Part shown: positions 28,240-42,214 of the stretch, one piece after another | Layout: each line of letters begins with the position of its first letter | Position numbering within the stretch: position 1 is the stretch's first letter | Assembly: GCA_023846275.1 (NCBI GenBank) | Contig: JAIUJO010000082.1 | Location: forward strand, 1,633,922 to 1,697,921 | Length of the DNA stretch: 64,000 nucleotides | From: Vanilla planifolia | Lineage: Eukaryota; Streptophyta; Magnoliopsida; Asparagales; Orchidaceae | Reading direction: 5' to 3' | Program-made: the position numbers and the translations under genes | Notes under the pieces: model-generated | Told to the model about the DNA's origin: nothing | The model's input: the letters and a program-made list of their open reading frames with translations, nothing else | Database searches by the model: none

Positions 28240-29400
28240 TGAAGGATTTTTAACGTGGCCTCCCCAATTATTTAAGGGTGAAAACTTCATTATTTGCAAA
28301 AATAATATTTAAAATTTTATTCCAAAGATTGATAAACATTTGAGGGAGCTCTTTATTCATTTCTATACTCCTAAATGATGAAGTAATAAATAAGGAATGA
28401 TAATTCAATTATAAAGCAAAAAAATTAATTACTTATTTTGTGCATTGTCTCAAGAAATTTGTCTTAAGTTTCTGTTTGGCTACAACTTGTTTTGTGATGT
28501 TATAAAGGTTAGATATGTTGCATAGTGTGAATTAAACTCAACATATTGATGATGACAAATAGGGGATGAACCGTAGAAAGAAAGAAGAGAGGAAGTAGAA
28601 GAAGTTTAAGAAGCAAAATTTATAGATGAATCATGGAGGAAAATGTGTGTCCTATACTTCTAATTCTAGACATGAGTCTACTTTTGAACCTTGTGAAGAA
28701 AAATGAAATTCTTTTAGCAAATTAGTTGTGGACAATATAAAGCTTATGAACATTTTTGTTGACGATAAGATATTTTGTACAAAACATTAATCTAAAAAAG
28801 TCGAATTGTATGGACAATGTGATGCACTTAAAGAGGAAAATATTTCTTTAACTAATCAAGTTCATGCATATATTTCTAATTTTTCATGGCTAAAATCTTG
28901 AAATAAAGAATTTGAAAATGAATAATCCAAATATATTTCATGCAATTATGTCTTAAAGTTAGAGAATGATAATTTGAGCTAGAAAAGGTCTTATCTTAAA
29001 GAAAAACAAGAATGATTCACTTGAAAAAACAATATGTGATTTAAAGTTAATGTATACTAGTTTTTTTTCGTATGTTACTTCACATGTTACTTCATTTACT
29101 CATGTGAAAAAGAGAAATGTTTTTTTTTATGCTTCAGAGTTATTGAAACATGCATCATCTTACATTCATGCCGAAACAAACAAAGTATGTTTGCATGATA
29201 ATTGTAGAATATATACAAGACATATATTGATGAATTGAAGACATTACATCCTCCATCTCAACATCAATCTCATGTTTTATGCCATTGTTGTTCTAAATTT
29301 GGATAAATTACACATCATCAACTAATTAAAAAAAATACACAAATCCAATGCATAAAAGATATGAGTGGATTCCTAAATGAACCAACTTTGAAAATTTATT
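28240..29400 (+). mobile_element. Ty1/copia (Sirevirus/Tork-like) gag region, fossil
   Basis: In translation on the plus strand, remnants of a copia Gag appear in the family's usual order. First comes a Pro-Pro-x-Leu-Phe-x-Gly-x-Asn-Phe opening near 28260, which resembles the N-terminal core of copia gag. A Lys/Glu/Asn-rich, coiled-coil-like middle follows (~28680-28960). A zinc-knuckle-like Cys-His cluster lies near 29280-29310, and a Lys-x-Tyr-x-Trp-x-Pro-Lys motif near 29360. In intact relatives, Gag packages the element RNA and the knuckle binds nucleic acid. No convincing protease, integrase, reverse transcriptase or RNase H follows, so the internal region is incomplete as well as broken. 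It carries well over ten breaks and must be old. The family call is moderately sure, the lineage less so. Confidence 0.6.
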
Positions 29401-30844
29401 TTTAAAATTAATAACAACCACACCCTAGCACTATAATACCCAAGATACTTTGGGTTTTGAAATTTAAAGCATATGTAGTTTTATAAGTGTGCCTCCATAT
29501 ATTGGTACCTATAAAGACAAACGTTGCTTAGTAGGTTTATGTGTTGAAATTAAAAACATTTTTTGTCCTTAGCTTATTGAACTTAGGTTAGAAGATTAAA
29601 TCATTCTAGACTTAGTATTGATCAATATTAATAATTTAGAATTTTTTAGTCAATGTATAAAATTATTTTATGTTGATTTCAAATATTATGAACTAGCCAA
29701 TTCCATGGTACTTTCAAGAGAAGTTTTCAAGAAATCTTATTAGATGCCCCTGTGATTTATAATTGAGAATTAAAATATTGCATAGTTTGTGACATTATAG
29801 TTAAATCAAATTTGACTTACAAATCTACAAGAAAACTAAGTCATGTAAGTCATTACCAACAAATGTTAGAAGAAATTATAGATATTTAGAGATAACTTAT
29901 CTCAATTTTTTTACATGAACATCTTAAATCTATGTGCAAAGAAACTCGAATTTATGACTCAAATTATCTTTTTCATAATTTACTTAAGTTTCATAAAAAA
30001 TTACATATACATTTTTTTATAAAATTGATTAGAGACATAAAATAATTTTATTTTAATGGTAATTAACCTTAAAAAATATTTATATGATTATCTCAAGAAA
30101 TGAGAAAAAAATATAAATTTACATTTCATACTTAGGAAAGCATTTAAAAGAGTGAAGGGGAAAATATCAGACATTCATGTAAGATATTGAGAAAAAATGA
30201 CATGATAATCCACTAATATTTTTATTTTAGAATCTAATATAATGTTGGGATTTTTCTTGATTTTTTTCAGATTTATTCTAGTTATTTTCTGTTAAATATA
30301 AAATTAACAATTAAATATTTTGGTAATTAAATTATAGAATTAGATAAACAAAAATATGCAATTGAGTTTGATTAGTAAATTACAAAAATATACAATTGAG
30401 TTTGATTAGTAAATTACAAAAATAATTAATGAAAAATTGAATGATTAGATGGAGCCGTTGATAAACCTAGCACTGAGAAAAGAAGAAAGCAAATTTTGCA
30501 TCAAGGAATATTAAAAGAAACCAGCAAGTAACTACCATGAGTTTTGTAGTACAAAAATCCATAGGAATCAAATAATTTGCATGCTAATGAAAAATTTAGA
30601 ACTATAGTTTTAATTAAGGAAATTGATGAGGTATATTTTTATCTTTCATAGAACCAATATTTGTTGAGGGTGTAAGTTCATGCATGAATTGATAGTTTTT
30701 TTATGAAGGAATTAGTTCCTTATGCTTAGTAATCAATAATTGATCGGTAGCTAAATGGGAATTCAATAATAAATAAATAAAAAGAGAGAAACTCTTAAAA
30801 ATAGTATTAGGCTGGTTGTTATACATATATAATAAACCTCATCA
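29400..30844. other. Unassigned sequence between the gag fossil and the satellite
   Basis: This stretch lacks the satellite landmarks on both strands. Its left part may be more of the decayed element, but I recognise no pol motif. The right part (~30440-30800) is somewhat richer in G+C, with short segments such as GGAGCCGTTGATAAACCTAG, and carries no recognisable feature apart from the 34-bp duplication near 30354. Satellite landmarks return near 30850-30910 (AATATAG, then GGCCACATGAGGAAGATT). No gene is visible. Confidence 0.5.
30354..30421. repeat. 34-bp tandem duplication (2 copies)
   Basis: The unit starts ATATGCAATTGAGTTTGATT in the first copy and ATATACAATTGAGTTTGATT in the second, offset by exactly 34 bases. 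Only one base differs between the copies. The near-identity makes it one of the youngest changes in the window, in strong contrast to the old satellite and element around it. Confidence 0.93.
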
Positions 30845-31870
30845 ATATAGAAAAAAATCATAATGACATAAGGTATCACTTTTTTAAACAATGGCCACAT
30901 GAGGAAGATTTGGAGTTAAGTAGTAAACAACAAAATCAAAGTGAAACTATCTAAATTAGATAAGTTGTTATAGGAAGTTGCATTTAGTGATTATAAGGTG
31001 ATTTATTATAATATCCTTGATTGTTAAATTAGGTACAAATAAAAATATATTGAAAGAATTCAAAAATATTTAAAGTATAGAAATTAATATTTCTTTATAT
31101 AATAACCATGGAGGTGAATCCAATGATGTTTTTTTGTCAGGGTTGAAACTCACTTAGAATTACTATGAATTACTAAACTAAATATACATAAATAACAAAA
31201 ATTTATTCTATCAACATTAAGCAAAAAAAATATTAATGTTGAAATGAAATCTATATGAAACAATGTGATGTAACAAAATCTAACTGATGTAAAGTTTTAA
31301 TAGTAGAAGATTTACATTACAAATTAATATAATTAAATATAAGTAGAAACATTGAAAAATGAGTTAAATTGTTGAGAATTGTTTTTCATGCTAATTAGAA
31401 GATTTCCTCTGACATCTTTGATTGTAAAATTTTGTATGAATGAAAATGTCTAATAAAACATGAAAAACACATTATGAGAAAAATACATAAAAATATATTA
31501 AAGAATATTTAATTGAATAGAGCCTTTTAAGATGAGTCCAACAATGATTGTTCCATTTTGATTAAGCATTATTTTGAATTATTATGGGGACATCAAAGTA
31601 AATGATGCAAAGAATAAAAAATTATTTTTTAATGGTAATTAAATATATACTAAAGATAAAATAATATAAATTAAAGTAATATAATATAACCATATCGAAA
31701 CAATGTAAATGTCACATCAGAGAATATTTATGGTTACAAACTAATATAATTAAAGAGATGTAAGATTTTGAAGAAAATAAAAAAAAAAATTTGATTAGTA
31801 AACTTGCATATGAAGTTTGTGAAGCTATCAGTTGTAAATTTTTTGATGTTCAAATAATGTATAAACAAAA
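30845..31870 (-). repeat. ~420-bp satellite, minus orientation, ~2.5 units
   Basis: Minus-orientation landmarks resume after the insert: GGCCACATGAGGAAGATTTG, ATTTATTATAATATCCTTGA near 31005, GAGGTGAATCCAATGATGTT near 31112, and GATGAGTCCAACAATGATTG near 31533. This closes the second block. The part of the unit lost between the left edge at 26145 and the right edge here is roughly half a unit, so the insertion was followed or accompanied by loss of satellite sequence. Confidence 0.85.
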
Positions 31871-31885
31871 ATCTGCTCCTATGTT
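31860..31885. other. Orientation switch, minus to plus (joint 2)
   Basis: The minus unit reads through ATGTATAAACAAAAATCT, the equivalent of GGTATGAATCAAAATGTCT. The plus unit takes over with AATCTGCTCCTATGTTAC, the equivalent of AAATCTCCTCTCATGTGAC. The bases AATCT fit both sides, so the joint lies in about 5 bases of shared sequence at 31870-31874. Confidence 0.78.
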
Positions 31886-34753
31886 ACTTTTATAATATTT
31901 TGATTTTTATATATTACATTACTTGAATTTTTATTGTTTAAACTTTAATATGTATTAACTTCATAATTAAATAATTAGTTGTTATTATTTTTTAATTTTA
32001 ATTAATTTAATAATTAAAAGTAATCACAGATATGGTCCATTGGAGTCAAAAGGAAAATAGTTGGACTCCTCTCGACCAGTTTAATCTTATTAAATACTCA
32101 TTTTATATTTTTATTTTTTTATTTTCTTAAGTTTTTGTATGCCTTACGTGACATTTTGATTCATATCTTTTCTCACCATCAAGGATTTCACACTTGATGA
32201 TCCTAGTATCTTGGAATGGAAAATTCTTGTGATAATTTAAAAATACCTACAAACACTTTGTTTAATTTAGTTTATATCACTCTCTAACTCAAAATCTCAT
32301 TTAATGTGACCTTTACATCACATTAGTTTGGTTATATTAAAATTCTTTAGTGTATCTCCTTTTAATTATAACATATATTTTCTTAGTATTCCAATAATAA
32401 TATTTTGTAATTCAAGATTATTTATTTTTCTTATTCACTGTAATTGAAAAATATGCTCAATCAATACAAAACAACATCATTGGGGTTGTTTAAATGAGCT
32501 TTATAAATTTATGTTTTTATTTTTTTTAATAATTATATTTTGTAGATATTTAGCTTAATTTATTAGTGCTTTTCAATCATACAAGATTTGACTTTTTAAA
32601 ATCTACACTCAATCTTTTGAGTCTATGGAATTTTACTTTCCTATAGAATTTATCATATTTCTTAAAATACATTACTTTGATTTTGGTATAATATTAAGAA
32701 AACTCTGATTCTCCTCTTTTAGGACGTTATAATATTATCATTTTGTTATATTATATTTCTCCAATTTATCCTGTTTTAGCTTTTTGAATTATTTACTTAA
32801 TATAAAATAATTATTTATTCTTATTGTAATTAGTAATTATTCATAATTGAAAATGTGGTCAATTTGATGTTAAACCAAGATTGTTGAGCTAATCTTCACA
32901 AGCTCTAATAAATTAAAAATATTGCTTCAATATTTTTAAATATTTTATTTTTAGAGTTTTTCTTTCTTTTCATGCCTTCTTTATTTTTACTTACACTGAC
33001 GATCAAGAATTTGACAATCAATTTTTTAGTATCTTTGAATGTTGCTTACCTACACAATTTATATTATTTCTTCAAATCCTTCACTTTGATTTCATTAGAT
33101 ATCTATGAAACTCGTATTTTCCACTCCCGATGATAACTATAACACCTTTTGTTTGTGTATATTCGCTTGCTTCAATTTGTCGTATTTTAGTTTAATATAT
33201 TATTTATATATTAAAATAATATTTTTTATTATTTTTATTTATTTTTTTAGTTCTTAATAAATGAAAACGAGTTCAAAGGACAAGCTTGATGAGCATTATC
33301 AAATTAAATCATTTTTTATATTTTTAAAATACCTTTTGAAGATTTTGACAAGCTTTACTAGCATATCAATTTGCATTTAATTTTGGCGATTGAGTATATT
33401 GCACTTTATCTTTTAAAATCTGGGAATACAACTTTCACTTACATTTATGTAATATTTAAAATTTACTTTTTTAAAATTTTGTATAATACTGTGTAATCTC
33501 AAAATCTGCCATTTTTTTATCATTATGTCGCAATGATTTTCCTATGTCTCATTACTTCAATTTATCAGAACTAAACTTAAATATATATTTTTTTAACATT
33601 AGAATTATAGTTTATTATCATTTATGCAATTTATTTCTCTAATTTATAGTAATGCAATAATTGTTACTCATCGAGAGAGAACAAATGTAGCTCAAATCAT
33701 TTGAAAAGTTACATGAAATCAAACATCCATTTTGTATTTTTAAATATTTAATTTTCTATGGTTTTGGTGCATTATAAAAAAATTTTGATTCATACTAGAA
33801 TTGGCAATCAAGGATGTTATGCCAATTCTCCTTAGTATATTGAAATGTAATTTGGTTATACAATTTAACTTGTTATTTAAAATGTTTTACTTTCATTTGC
33901 TCTTATTACTTCATAACTCTAAATTTTCTCTCATATGGCTTTAACATCACTTAAGTTTGGCTACAACACATTACATCAATTTATCTAATTTATGGGCTAT
34001 TAAGTATTTTTCTTATAACTAAAAACATTATTCTATTTTATGCTTATTGAATATGGTAAATCTTACTAATGCTTAACGAGGTTTGATGGAAATGAAACAA
34101 AAGTCATTGAACACATCTAAACGAGTTCTATCTAATTAAATATTAAATAATATAATTTTAAATATCTTTTTTGCTTAGATTTTGGAATATTTTACAATAC
34201 ATTTTAATTTGTACTTATTTAGAGATCAATGAGGTTACATTTGATTGTTTTAGTTTTTTTGAATGAAATTTTTTCAGCATAATTTTTCTAAATTCTTCTC
34301 TAATTTCTTTGCATTTTTTATTTTATTATATTATATTATGTTAGCTTTTCTCATTTTTATTTTAATATGCATCTACATATATTTAAAGTAATGATTTTAT
34401 TATGATGACTGCAAAATTAACATATTTATTTGTAGTAATTACAAATGAGTTCCACTTGGGAGGAAAATAAAGTTATTGAGTATGGATGATGAGCTTTATC
34501 TAACAAGATAACACTTTAATATTTTTTTAATTTTAGTTAATGAGGCTTTAGCAAGATTTACGAGGTACTTTTTATAGAAGACCTCCTTAGTATCTTCAAA
34601 TGCTGTTTCAAGAATAATTTATCTCATTTTTAAAATTTTATTTTTGTTGATTTGGTTTTATTTCCATGAAACTTCAACTCTATTCTTGTGTGAGTTTAAC
34701 ATCTTTTGATTTTGTTATATTATATTTCTACTATTTATCTCATTTTAACTTTG

Positions 34754-34794
<41 letters not shown>
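34754..34794. repeat. (TA)n microsatellite, longest in the window
   Basis: About 40 bp of alternating TA, with one CA step near its left end. It lies directly between TTTTAACTTTG and CTTACTTTTGACATAATAAT. The flanks show that it expanded from the unit's ACTTTAATATATATTTACTT segment. A short open frame across it (34666-34908) encodes an Ile-Tyr repeat and is an artefact. Confidence 0.95.
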
Positions 34795-34795
<1 letters not shown>

Positions 34796-37700
34796 TTACT
34801 TTTGACATAATAATTTCTCATTATTTATGTTTAATTATTTTTGTAATTCATAATAATTCCAATTCAGGTGTGATGGAGAGGGACCAAATGTTGTTGGAGT
34901 TATTTTGATGAGCCTTTTATAAATTTAAAAATGTTATTTTATATTTTTAAATTATTTATTTTCGATAGCTTATGCACGTTTTATGAGAAATTTTACTTCA
35001 TATCTTATTGGAGGGTTAAGGATATTGCACCTTATCTCTCTTTAGTATGATGGAATGAAAAATTCCCATATATTTGATCTCATTTCTTCCAATAAGTATG
35101 TTTGGCTATCTTTCTATTTTACTTAAATTCCCATCTCATGTGGCATTCATATTGATTTGATTTTATTTTGTTACATCGCCTCAACATATGTGATTTTAGC
35201 TTTAATATACATTTATTTAATATTTAAAAATATTTTATTCATATTTTTTGTTTTTTAAGTTTCGTAATTTTTAAGCAAAAAAAATAAATGTCATTTGCAT
35301 GCATCCTAATGAGCTTTATTTATTTAAATATTCATTTTTATATTTTATTTATTTTTTATTTCCCATAGTTTTGGTTTGCTTAAATAGACATTTCAATTAT
35401 TAACTTATGTTTTATGTTCTAATGCAACTTTTTCATATATTTTATAAATTTCTTTAAATGTTTTGCATTGCTTTGGTTATATCATTATCTAACTATAATT
35501 TAATGTTGTGTGACCTTCACCTCACATTTGTCAGGTTAGAATAAGTTACTTCAAACTATCTTATTGCAAGCTAGATATATGTTTTTTATTTTATAATAAC
35601 AATAATAAACTATTATTTAGTTCGATTTAGATTATCAATTTATATTAATTGGAAAATATATTTAATCAATACAAACAAATGATGATGAACACATCTAAAC
35701 TAGCCCTTTAAAATTAAATATTTATTTTCATAGTTTTAAAAAAATTATTTTTATGGGTTTTAACTCAATTTAGGAGTAATCTCAATTCATAATTGTTTTA
35801 ATTATAACCCTTACCTTTTTAATATCACGAAATGTAACCTCATAAAATGTATCTTGTTTCCCAAAATGTTTTTGCTTTGATTTTGTTATATTAATGTGAA
35901 ACTATATTTCTTCTCTCCTATGATCTTTGCAATACCATGATTTTGTTATCTTATATTTCTTCTATTTATCTCATTTTTAGCTTTTTTCTATATTTATTAA
36001 ATATAGAAAATATAATTTGGTATTCATCAAGACACCTTATGAATACAAAAAAATCATTGGACTCATTTTCATGACCTCTAATCAATTAAATATTTATTTT
36101 TATATTTTTAGATATTTATTTTTAAGGTTTTTTACTTGTTTTATAATGCTTTTGATTCATACCGACATTGATGATTGATGATCTTATACTTCTTCCATTT
36201 AGTTTGCTTGAATGATGATTGCCATAACATTTATTAGATTTGTTGAAATCTTTTGCTTTATTTTAATTATATTTTTTTATGAAAGTTGAATTCTCTTCTC
36301 TTGTGACAATTACATCACTTTGTTTAGTTATATTGCTTTACTATAATTTACGTTATTTCGTCTTTAATGGATTCATAATTAATATTAAAATAATAATTTA
36401 TTATTATTTCTAATTTTTTAAAATTCATAGTATTTCAAAATGGGGTTTGATGGAGGCAAAAAAACGATATTCAAATCACATTGATGTCTCCATCTAATTA
36501 AATATTAATTTTTTAATATTTTTGTGTTTTTTAATACATTTTGAGATATTTTTATTTGTGCATAATTTAATGATTGGGCATGTTGCACTCAATACTTTCA
36601 ATATCTTGGAATGCAACTTATAATTATAATTTTTTGTAATTTTTTGAATTTTTTTCTTGATTTAGTTTTATTACTATGAATTTCAAAATCTGTCATCTAT
36701 GACCATTGGGTTGTGGTTATTTGGTTAATTACTTTGCCACAATTTATCAAATTTTATTTTGAATTTGTATTTTATTGAGACAAAATAAAAGTCATTAAAC
36801 TTCCCTCAGTGGGTGCTATATTTTAAATACATATTCTACATTTTTAAATAATAACATTTTTATGGTTTTAGTGCTATGAGAGATTTTGATTCATAACTGA
36901 TTTGATGATTAAAGATGTTACCCTCAATCTCCTTAATATCTTGGAGCACTACTTTTGTTATATAATTTACCTTATTTTTTCAAATTTTTTTCTTCGATTT
37001 GTTGTATTTCTATGTAATTCTAGTTATCCTATCATATGACTTTCACATCATTTCTATTTGATTATATTACATTGCTTTAATTTATCCTATTTGTAGTTTT
37101 TTTGAATATTTTCCAAATATTGAAATAAAATTTTATTATTATTTATAATTATTTAATTTTTGGAACGTTTTTAATTAGAAAAAAAGGATTTTTTCAATAC
37201 AAAACAAAAGAGATTATGATCATCTCAAAGAGTTTCATATAAATAAATTTTAATTTTTATATGTTTTTTAAAATATTTGGTTTTCTTTGATTTGGACTTT
37301 CTTTAGGAAGCATTTTCATTCAATTTAATCAAGTAATATAGATTTTTACTCCCAATCATTTTACTATCTTAGAATAAAACTTTCCTAAATTAATTTTATT
37401 ATTTTCTCATATTTTTCACTTCAATTTGGTTTATATAAACCTAGATCACTTATTGTGTGACATTTACATTGTTACTATTTGGTTATATTACATTGTTATC
37501 GCATTTCAACATGAATATTTATCTACTTTGTATTAAAATATTTGTTTGTTTTAATTTATGTTTAATTATGTATGTAATTAGTCATAATAGATCGAGATGA
37601 GATCTATTAAAGACAAAACAAAAAACATATGACTAGACTTGACGAGCTATATCCAATTTAATAATCATTTTGATATTTTTTTTAAATTTTAGTTTTTTAG

Positions 37701-40700
37701 AGTTTTTACATGCTTTATGAGGTATTATTATTAGTATTCAATTTGATTGTGGAGGATACTATACACAATGTCTTTAGTATTTTTAATGCATCTTTATTAT
37801 ATAATTTATCTCATTTCTTAAAAGTTTTTCTTTTGATTACATTTCTATGAAACACTTACTTTACTCTCATGCAACTTTAAGATATACTAATTTTCCTATA
37901 TTATGTTGATTTAATTAATCTCATTTTAGCTTTAATATCTATTTACTTAATTTTGAAAAAATAGTTTATTATTTTTTATGTTTAAAAAAATTGATAATTT
38001 ATAGTAATTCAAAATGAGGTCTAATAGAAATGAAATAAATATAATTAGACTTATCTTAATAAGCTCTATTAAGGTAAAAATTAGATTTCATATAGTTAAA
38101 TATGTAGGTTTCTATGGGTTTTACTCATCTTTTTGAAACATTTTATTTTAAACCATATTTTATGATCATAGATGTTGCATTCGATCTCCATAGTATGATG
38201 GAATGCAACATTCTAGTTTTTTTTTCCTAATTTCTTCGAAGTTTTTTATTAGATTGCATTTTTTTGGTTTTTTTGCTCATATTTTCTTATCGCAAGCCAT
38301 ATATTTTTCTTTTATCAGAATATATTATATTTCTTCAATTCATCTTATTTTAGCTTTATTATATATTTATTTAATTTTTAAAAAGTAATTTTATCTTATT
38401 TAAGGTTATTTAATTTTTTTAATTCTTAGTAATTACAAATTATTTTTGATTCAAATGAAACAAATATCATTAGACTCATTATAAAGAGCTCTATAAAATT
38501 AAATATTTATTTTTATTTTTCTAAATTACTTTTTATAAATTGTTTGCATGATTTATGAGGCATTTTGATTTTTACATAATTTTATGATTGAGGATGTTAC
38601 CCTTACTTTTTTTAGCATCTTGGAATGCAATATTCTCATTTAATTTATCTCATGTGCTGAAAGTTTTCACTTTTATTTGCTTATAATACTATGTAACCCG
38701 AAAACTCTCCTCTAGTGTCATTTACAAAGAAATGATTTAGTAATTTTATAGAACTATGATTTCTCTCATCTATTATATATCCACTTAATATTGAAATAAT
38801 AATATATTGTTATTTAGTTTTATTTTTTAGTAATTTTGAATGAGGCCTAATAGAGACAAATGAAATGTCAGTGGATTCGTCTTCAAGGGCTATAACAAAC
38901 TAAATCTTTATTTTTATATTTTATATTTTTTGATTTCTATTATTTTAGCTCATTTGGTTATCGATGATATTTCACATGATCTCCATGGTATTTTGGCATT
39001 CAACTTTCTAGCACAATTTTTCTCACTTAAGATTCTTACTTTTATTTGGTTATCTTCTTATGTAACTCTAAATTTATTATCATGTGTCCTTTATGTCACA
39101 TTGATTAGGTTTTATTACTTCAATTAATATCATTTCAAATTTAAAATACATTAGCTTAATATTAAAGAAGTTATAAATCTTTAATTTTGTAATTTATAAT
39201 AATTCTAAACTATTATTCAGAAGAGTTAAATGTGGGTGGACTAATCTCATTGGGTGCTACCATATTAAACAATAATTTTTAGGAATTTAATGCTTTTTTC
39301 TAGGGTTCTAGCCTTTTTAATAAGGTATTTTAATTCATACCTCATTTCACAATCGAGAATTTTGAGCTTGATCTCATTTCAATTTGATTTGATTATATTA
39401 CTATGTAACTCTAAATCTACATATGTTTGACCACTATATTATGTTGATTTGTTATATTACATTATTTCAATTTATATAATTTTAGTTTCATTGTATTTTT
39501 CTTATTATTAAAATAATGCTTTTATTTATACATATTTGTAGTGGTAAGTCTTTGAAATTTCAAATGAGATCTATTAAAAAATACAATAGTCATCGTACTC
39601 AACTTGATGAGTTCTATCTAATTAAATATTAATTTAAATATTTTTAAAAATTTTATTTTTAGGATTATTTTAATTCTATATGTGACATTTTTATTTATGC
39701 AAAATTTTGTGATCGAGGATTTTACCCTAGATCCTCTTGTAATTCTGAAATGTAATTTTGCCATACAATTCAACTCATTTAATCAAAATTTTCACTTTAT
39801 TTTGGTTTAGGTCACTCTAAAACTCCTCATGTCTAATTTTTACTTTTCTTTTATTTTGTGTTATTACATTGCTTAAATTTATCTCATTTCAACTTTATCA
39901 TATGTCTACTTAATATTGAAATACTAATTTTTTGTTATTTATGTTAAATACTTTTATAATTCATAGTAATTCGAAATGAGACTCATTTTAGACTAAATTA
40001 ATGTCATTAGAGTTATCCTAAAAATTTCTATCTCATTAAATATTATTTTTTTTTTCATGTTTTAGTACATTTTTTAAGTTTTTGTCATGTTTTTGGAGGC
40101 ATTTGAGTTCGTACACTATGTGTCAATCAAGAAAGTTACAATCAATCTCTTTAGTATCTTTCAATGTGGGTTCCTTGTATAATTTATCTTATTTTTACAA
40201 ATTTTTAGTTTGATTTTATTATATTTCTATGAATGTCAAATTGTACTCACATGTGAATTTAAAACCTTTAATTGGGTTCTATTATATTTTTTAAAATTTT
40301 TTCATTTTAATTAATTATATTTTTATGTTCTATTGAAATAATACACTATTTTTTTATTTAGTTAATTTTGTAATTCATAGTAAGGAAGCATCACAAGACT
40401 CATGTTGGTGAGCTTTCGCAAATTAAAAATTGAATTTTTTAATTTTAAATATTTTATTTCCCATGATTTTCACTTGATTTGGGAGACATTTTTCTTCACA
40501 ATTGATTTCAAGATCGAGTAACTCACACTAGTACATTTGAATGCAAGTTTCCTACATATTTTTCCTCATTCCCTCAAATTGTTGTCTTGAATTTTGTTAT
40601 ATTACAATGTTACACTATTTCCCATCTGTGAACTTTATATTACTTTGATTATTGTTATGTTAAATTAATTAAAATTATCTAATTTTAAAGTTATTTTAAA

Positions 40701-41805
40701 ATTTCTTAACAATAAAATAATATTATATTCTTATTTATGATTATTTATTTTTATTATTTGTAGTAATTCCACAAAATGTGTTATCCAAGAAAAAAAATAA
40801 TACTTAACTCATTTTGTTGAATGCCATCTAATTAATATTCATTTAATATTTTAAAGTATTATACTTTCAAAGGTTTTTACATAATTTTTATGTCACTTTT
40901 ATTCATAAAAAATTTCATGATTGATGATGTTACTCACAATTTTCTTAACATCTTGGAATGAAACAATCCCATGCAATTTATCTCATTTCTTAAACTTTTA
41001 ATGTTCATTTTTTGTATTGCTATGAAATTCGAAATCTCTACTCTTGTGACCTTTATATTAGTTTGAGTTTTTATACTACATTGCTTTATTATATATTATT
41101 TTAGCTTTAATCATATCTACTTTATAATAAAATAAATATTTATTTTTATTAATCATAAATTAAAATAAATATTTTGATATGGAGAAGAAACATATATCAT
41201 CAGACTCATCTAGATGAGCTTTAAACATTCAAATTTTTTTTGTATTCTCACTCACTTCTTTTTTTAAGGTCTAAGCACACTTTACTTGACATTTTGCTTT
41301 TAAGAAATTTGATGATTACCCTTGACCTCATCAATATCATAGAATATAACTTTATCCTATAATTTATGTCTTTTGTTAAATCTTTCTACTCTTTTATGAC
41401 CTTTACATCTCATTATTTTAGTCATATTACTTTGCTTCAACTTATTGTATTTCAACTTTACTATGTATTTTTTAAAATATTGAGTTAATGGTTTATCATT
41501 ATTAGTACTTATTCTCTTTAATATTTGTAGTAATTCATAATGAGGCACAATCAAGTTGAAATAAATGTCATTAGACTCATCTTGATGAATTTATCATTTC
41601 AAAATAGTCATTTTTTATATTTTTTTAGTTTGTTATCCATTTAGTCCTTTGCATCTTCATGAGGCATTTTATTATGAATATTAAAATAATTTGTCCCAAT
41701 AAGGTTTATCTAATGAAATTTTTGTTTTATTGAAGTAATTTTATTTTATTATTTTTTACGGATTTTTGTCATTTTTTAGACATTCAGATTTATAACCAAT
41801 ATTAT

Positions 41806-42214
41806 GATCGAGGAAGTTATATTTGATCTCCTTAATATCTTGGACTATAACATTCTCATACAATTTATCTCTTACTACAAATTAATATTTTTTATTTCAT
41901 TATATTGATATATAATTCAAAATCTCCTCATATATGACATCTACCTCGCTTCGATTTAGTTGTATTATATTTTTTCAATTTATCTAATTTAATATTTGAT
42001 ATATTACCTTGATATTTAAATAATTTTATTTATTATTTATATTTATTTAATTTTATATTTTATAGTAATTGTAAATTAGGTACGATTAAGGTGAAATATA
42101 GATCACCTCAATGAGCTCTATTGTAATAAACATTTTTATTCATATTTTAAAAAACTTTATTTTTAATGGTTTGTAGATGATTTATAAGATATTTTTATTT
42201 GTACATCATTTAAT
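41806..42214 (+). repeat. Representative complete plus unit (409 bp)
   Basis: Given as a reference copy, running from the dyad GATCGAGGAAGTTATATTTG to the next one (GTTGAGGACATCACATTTG). In order it contains CTCCTTAATATCTTGGACTA, ACAATTTATCTC, ATTTCATTATATTGATATAT, AATCTCCTCATATATGACAT, TTCGATTTAGTTGTATTATA, TTTCAATTTATCTAATTTAA, the AT-rich TATTTATTATTTATATTTAT stretch, TATAGTAATTGTAAATTAGG and CACCTCAATGAGCTCTATTG. A final AT-rich third then leads to the next dyad. Confidence 0.82.

Noticed and set aside
29050-29238. Short open frame that could be taken for a small host gene
   Set aside because: It lies inside the copia gag fossil, between its coiled-coil-like part and the knuckle-like cluster, so it is part of that relic and not a separate gene.
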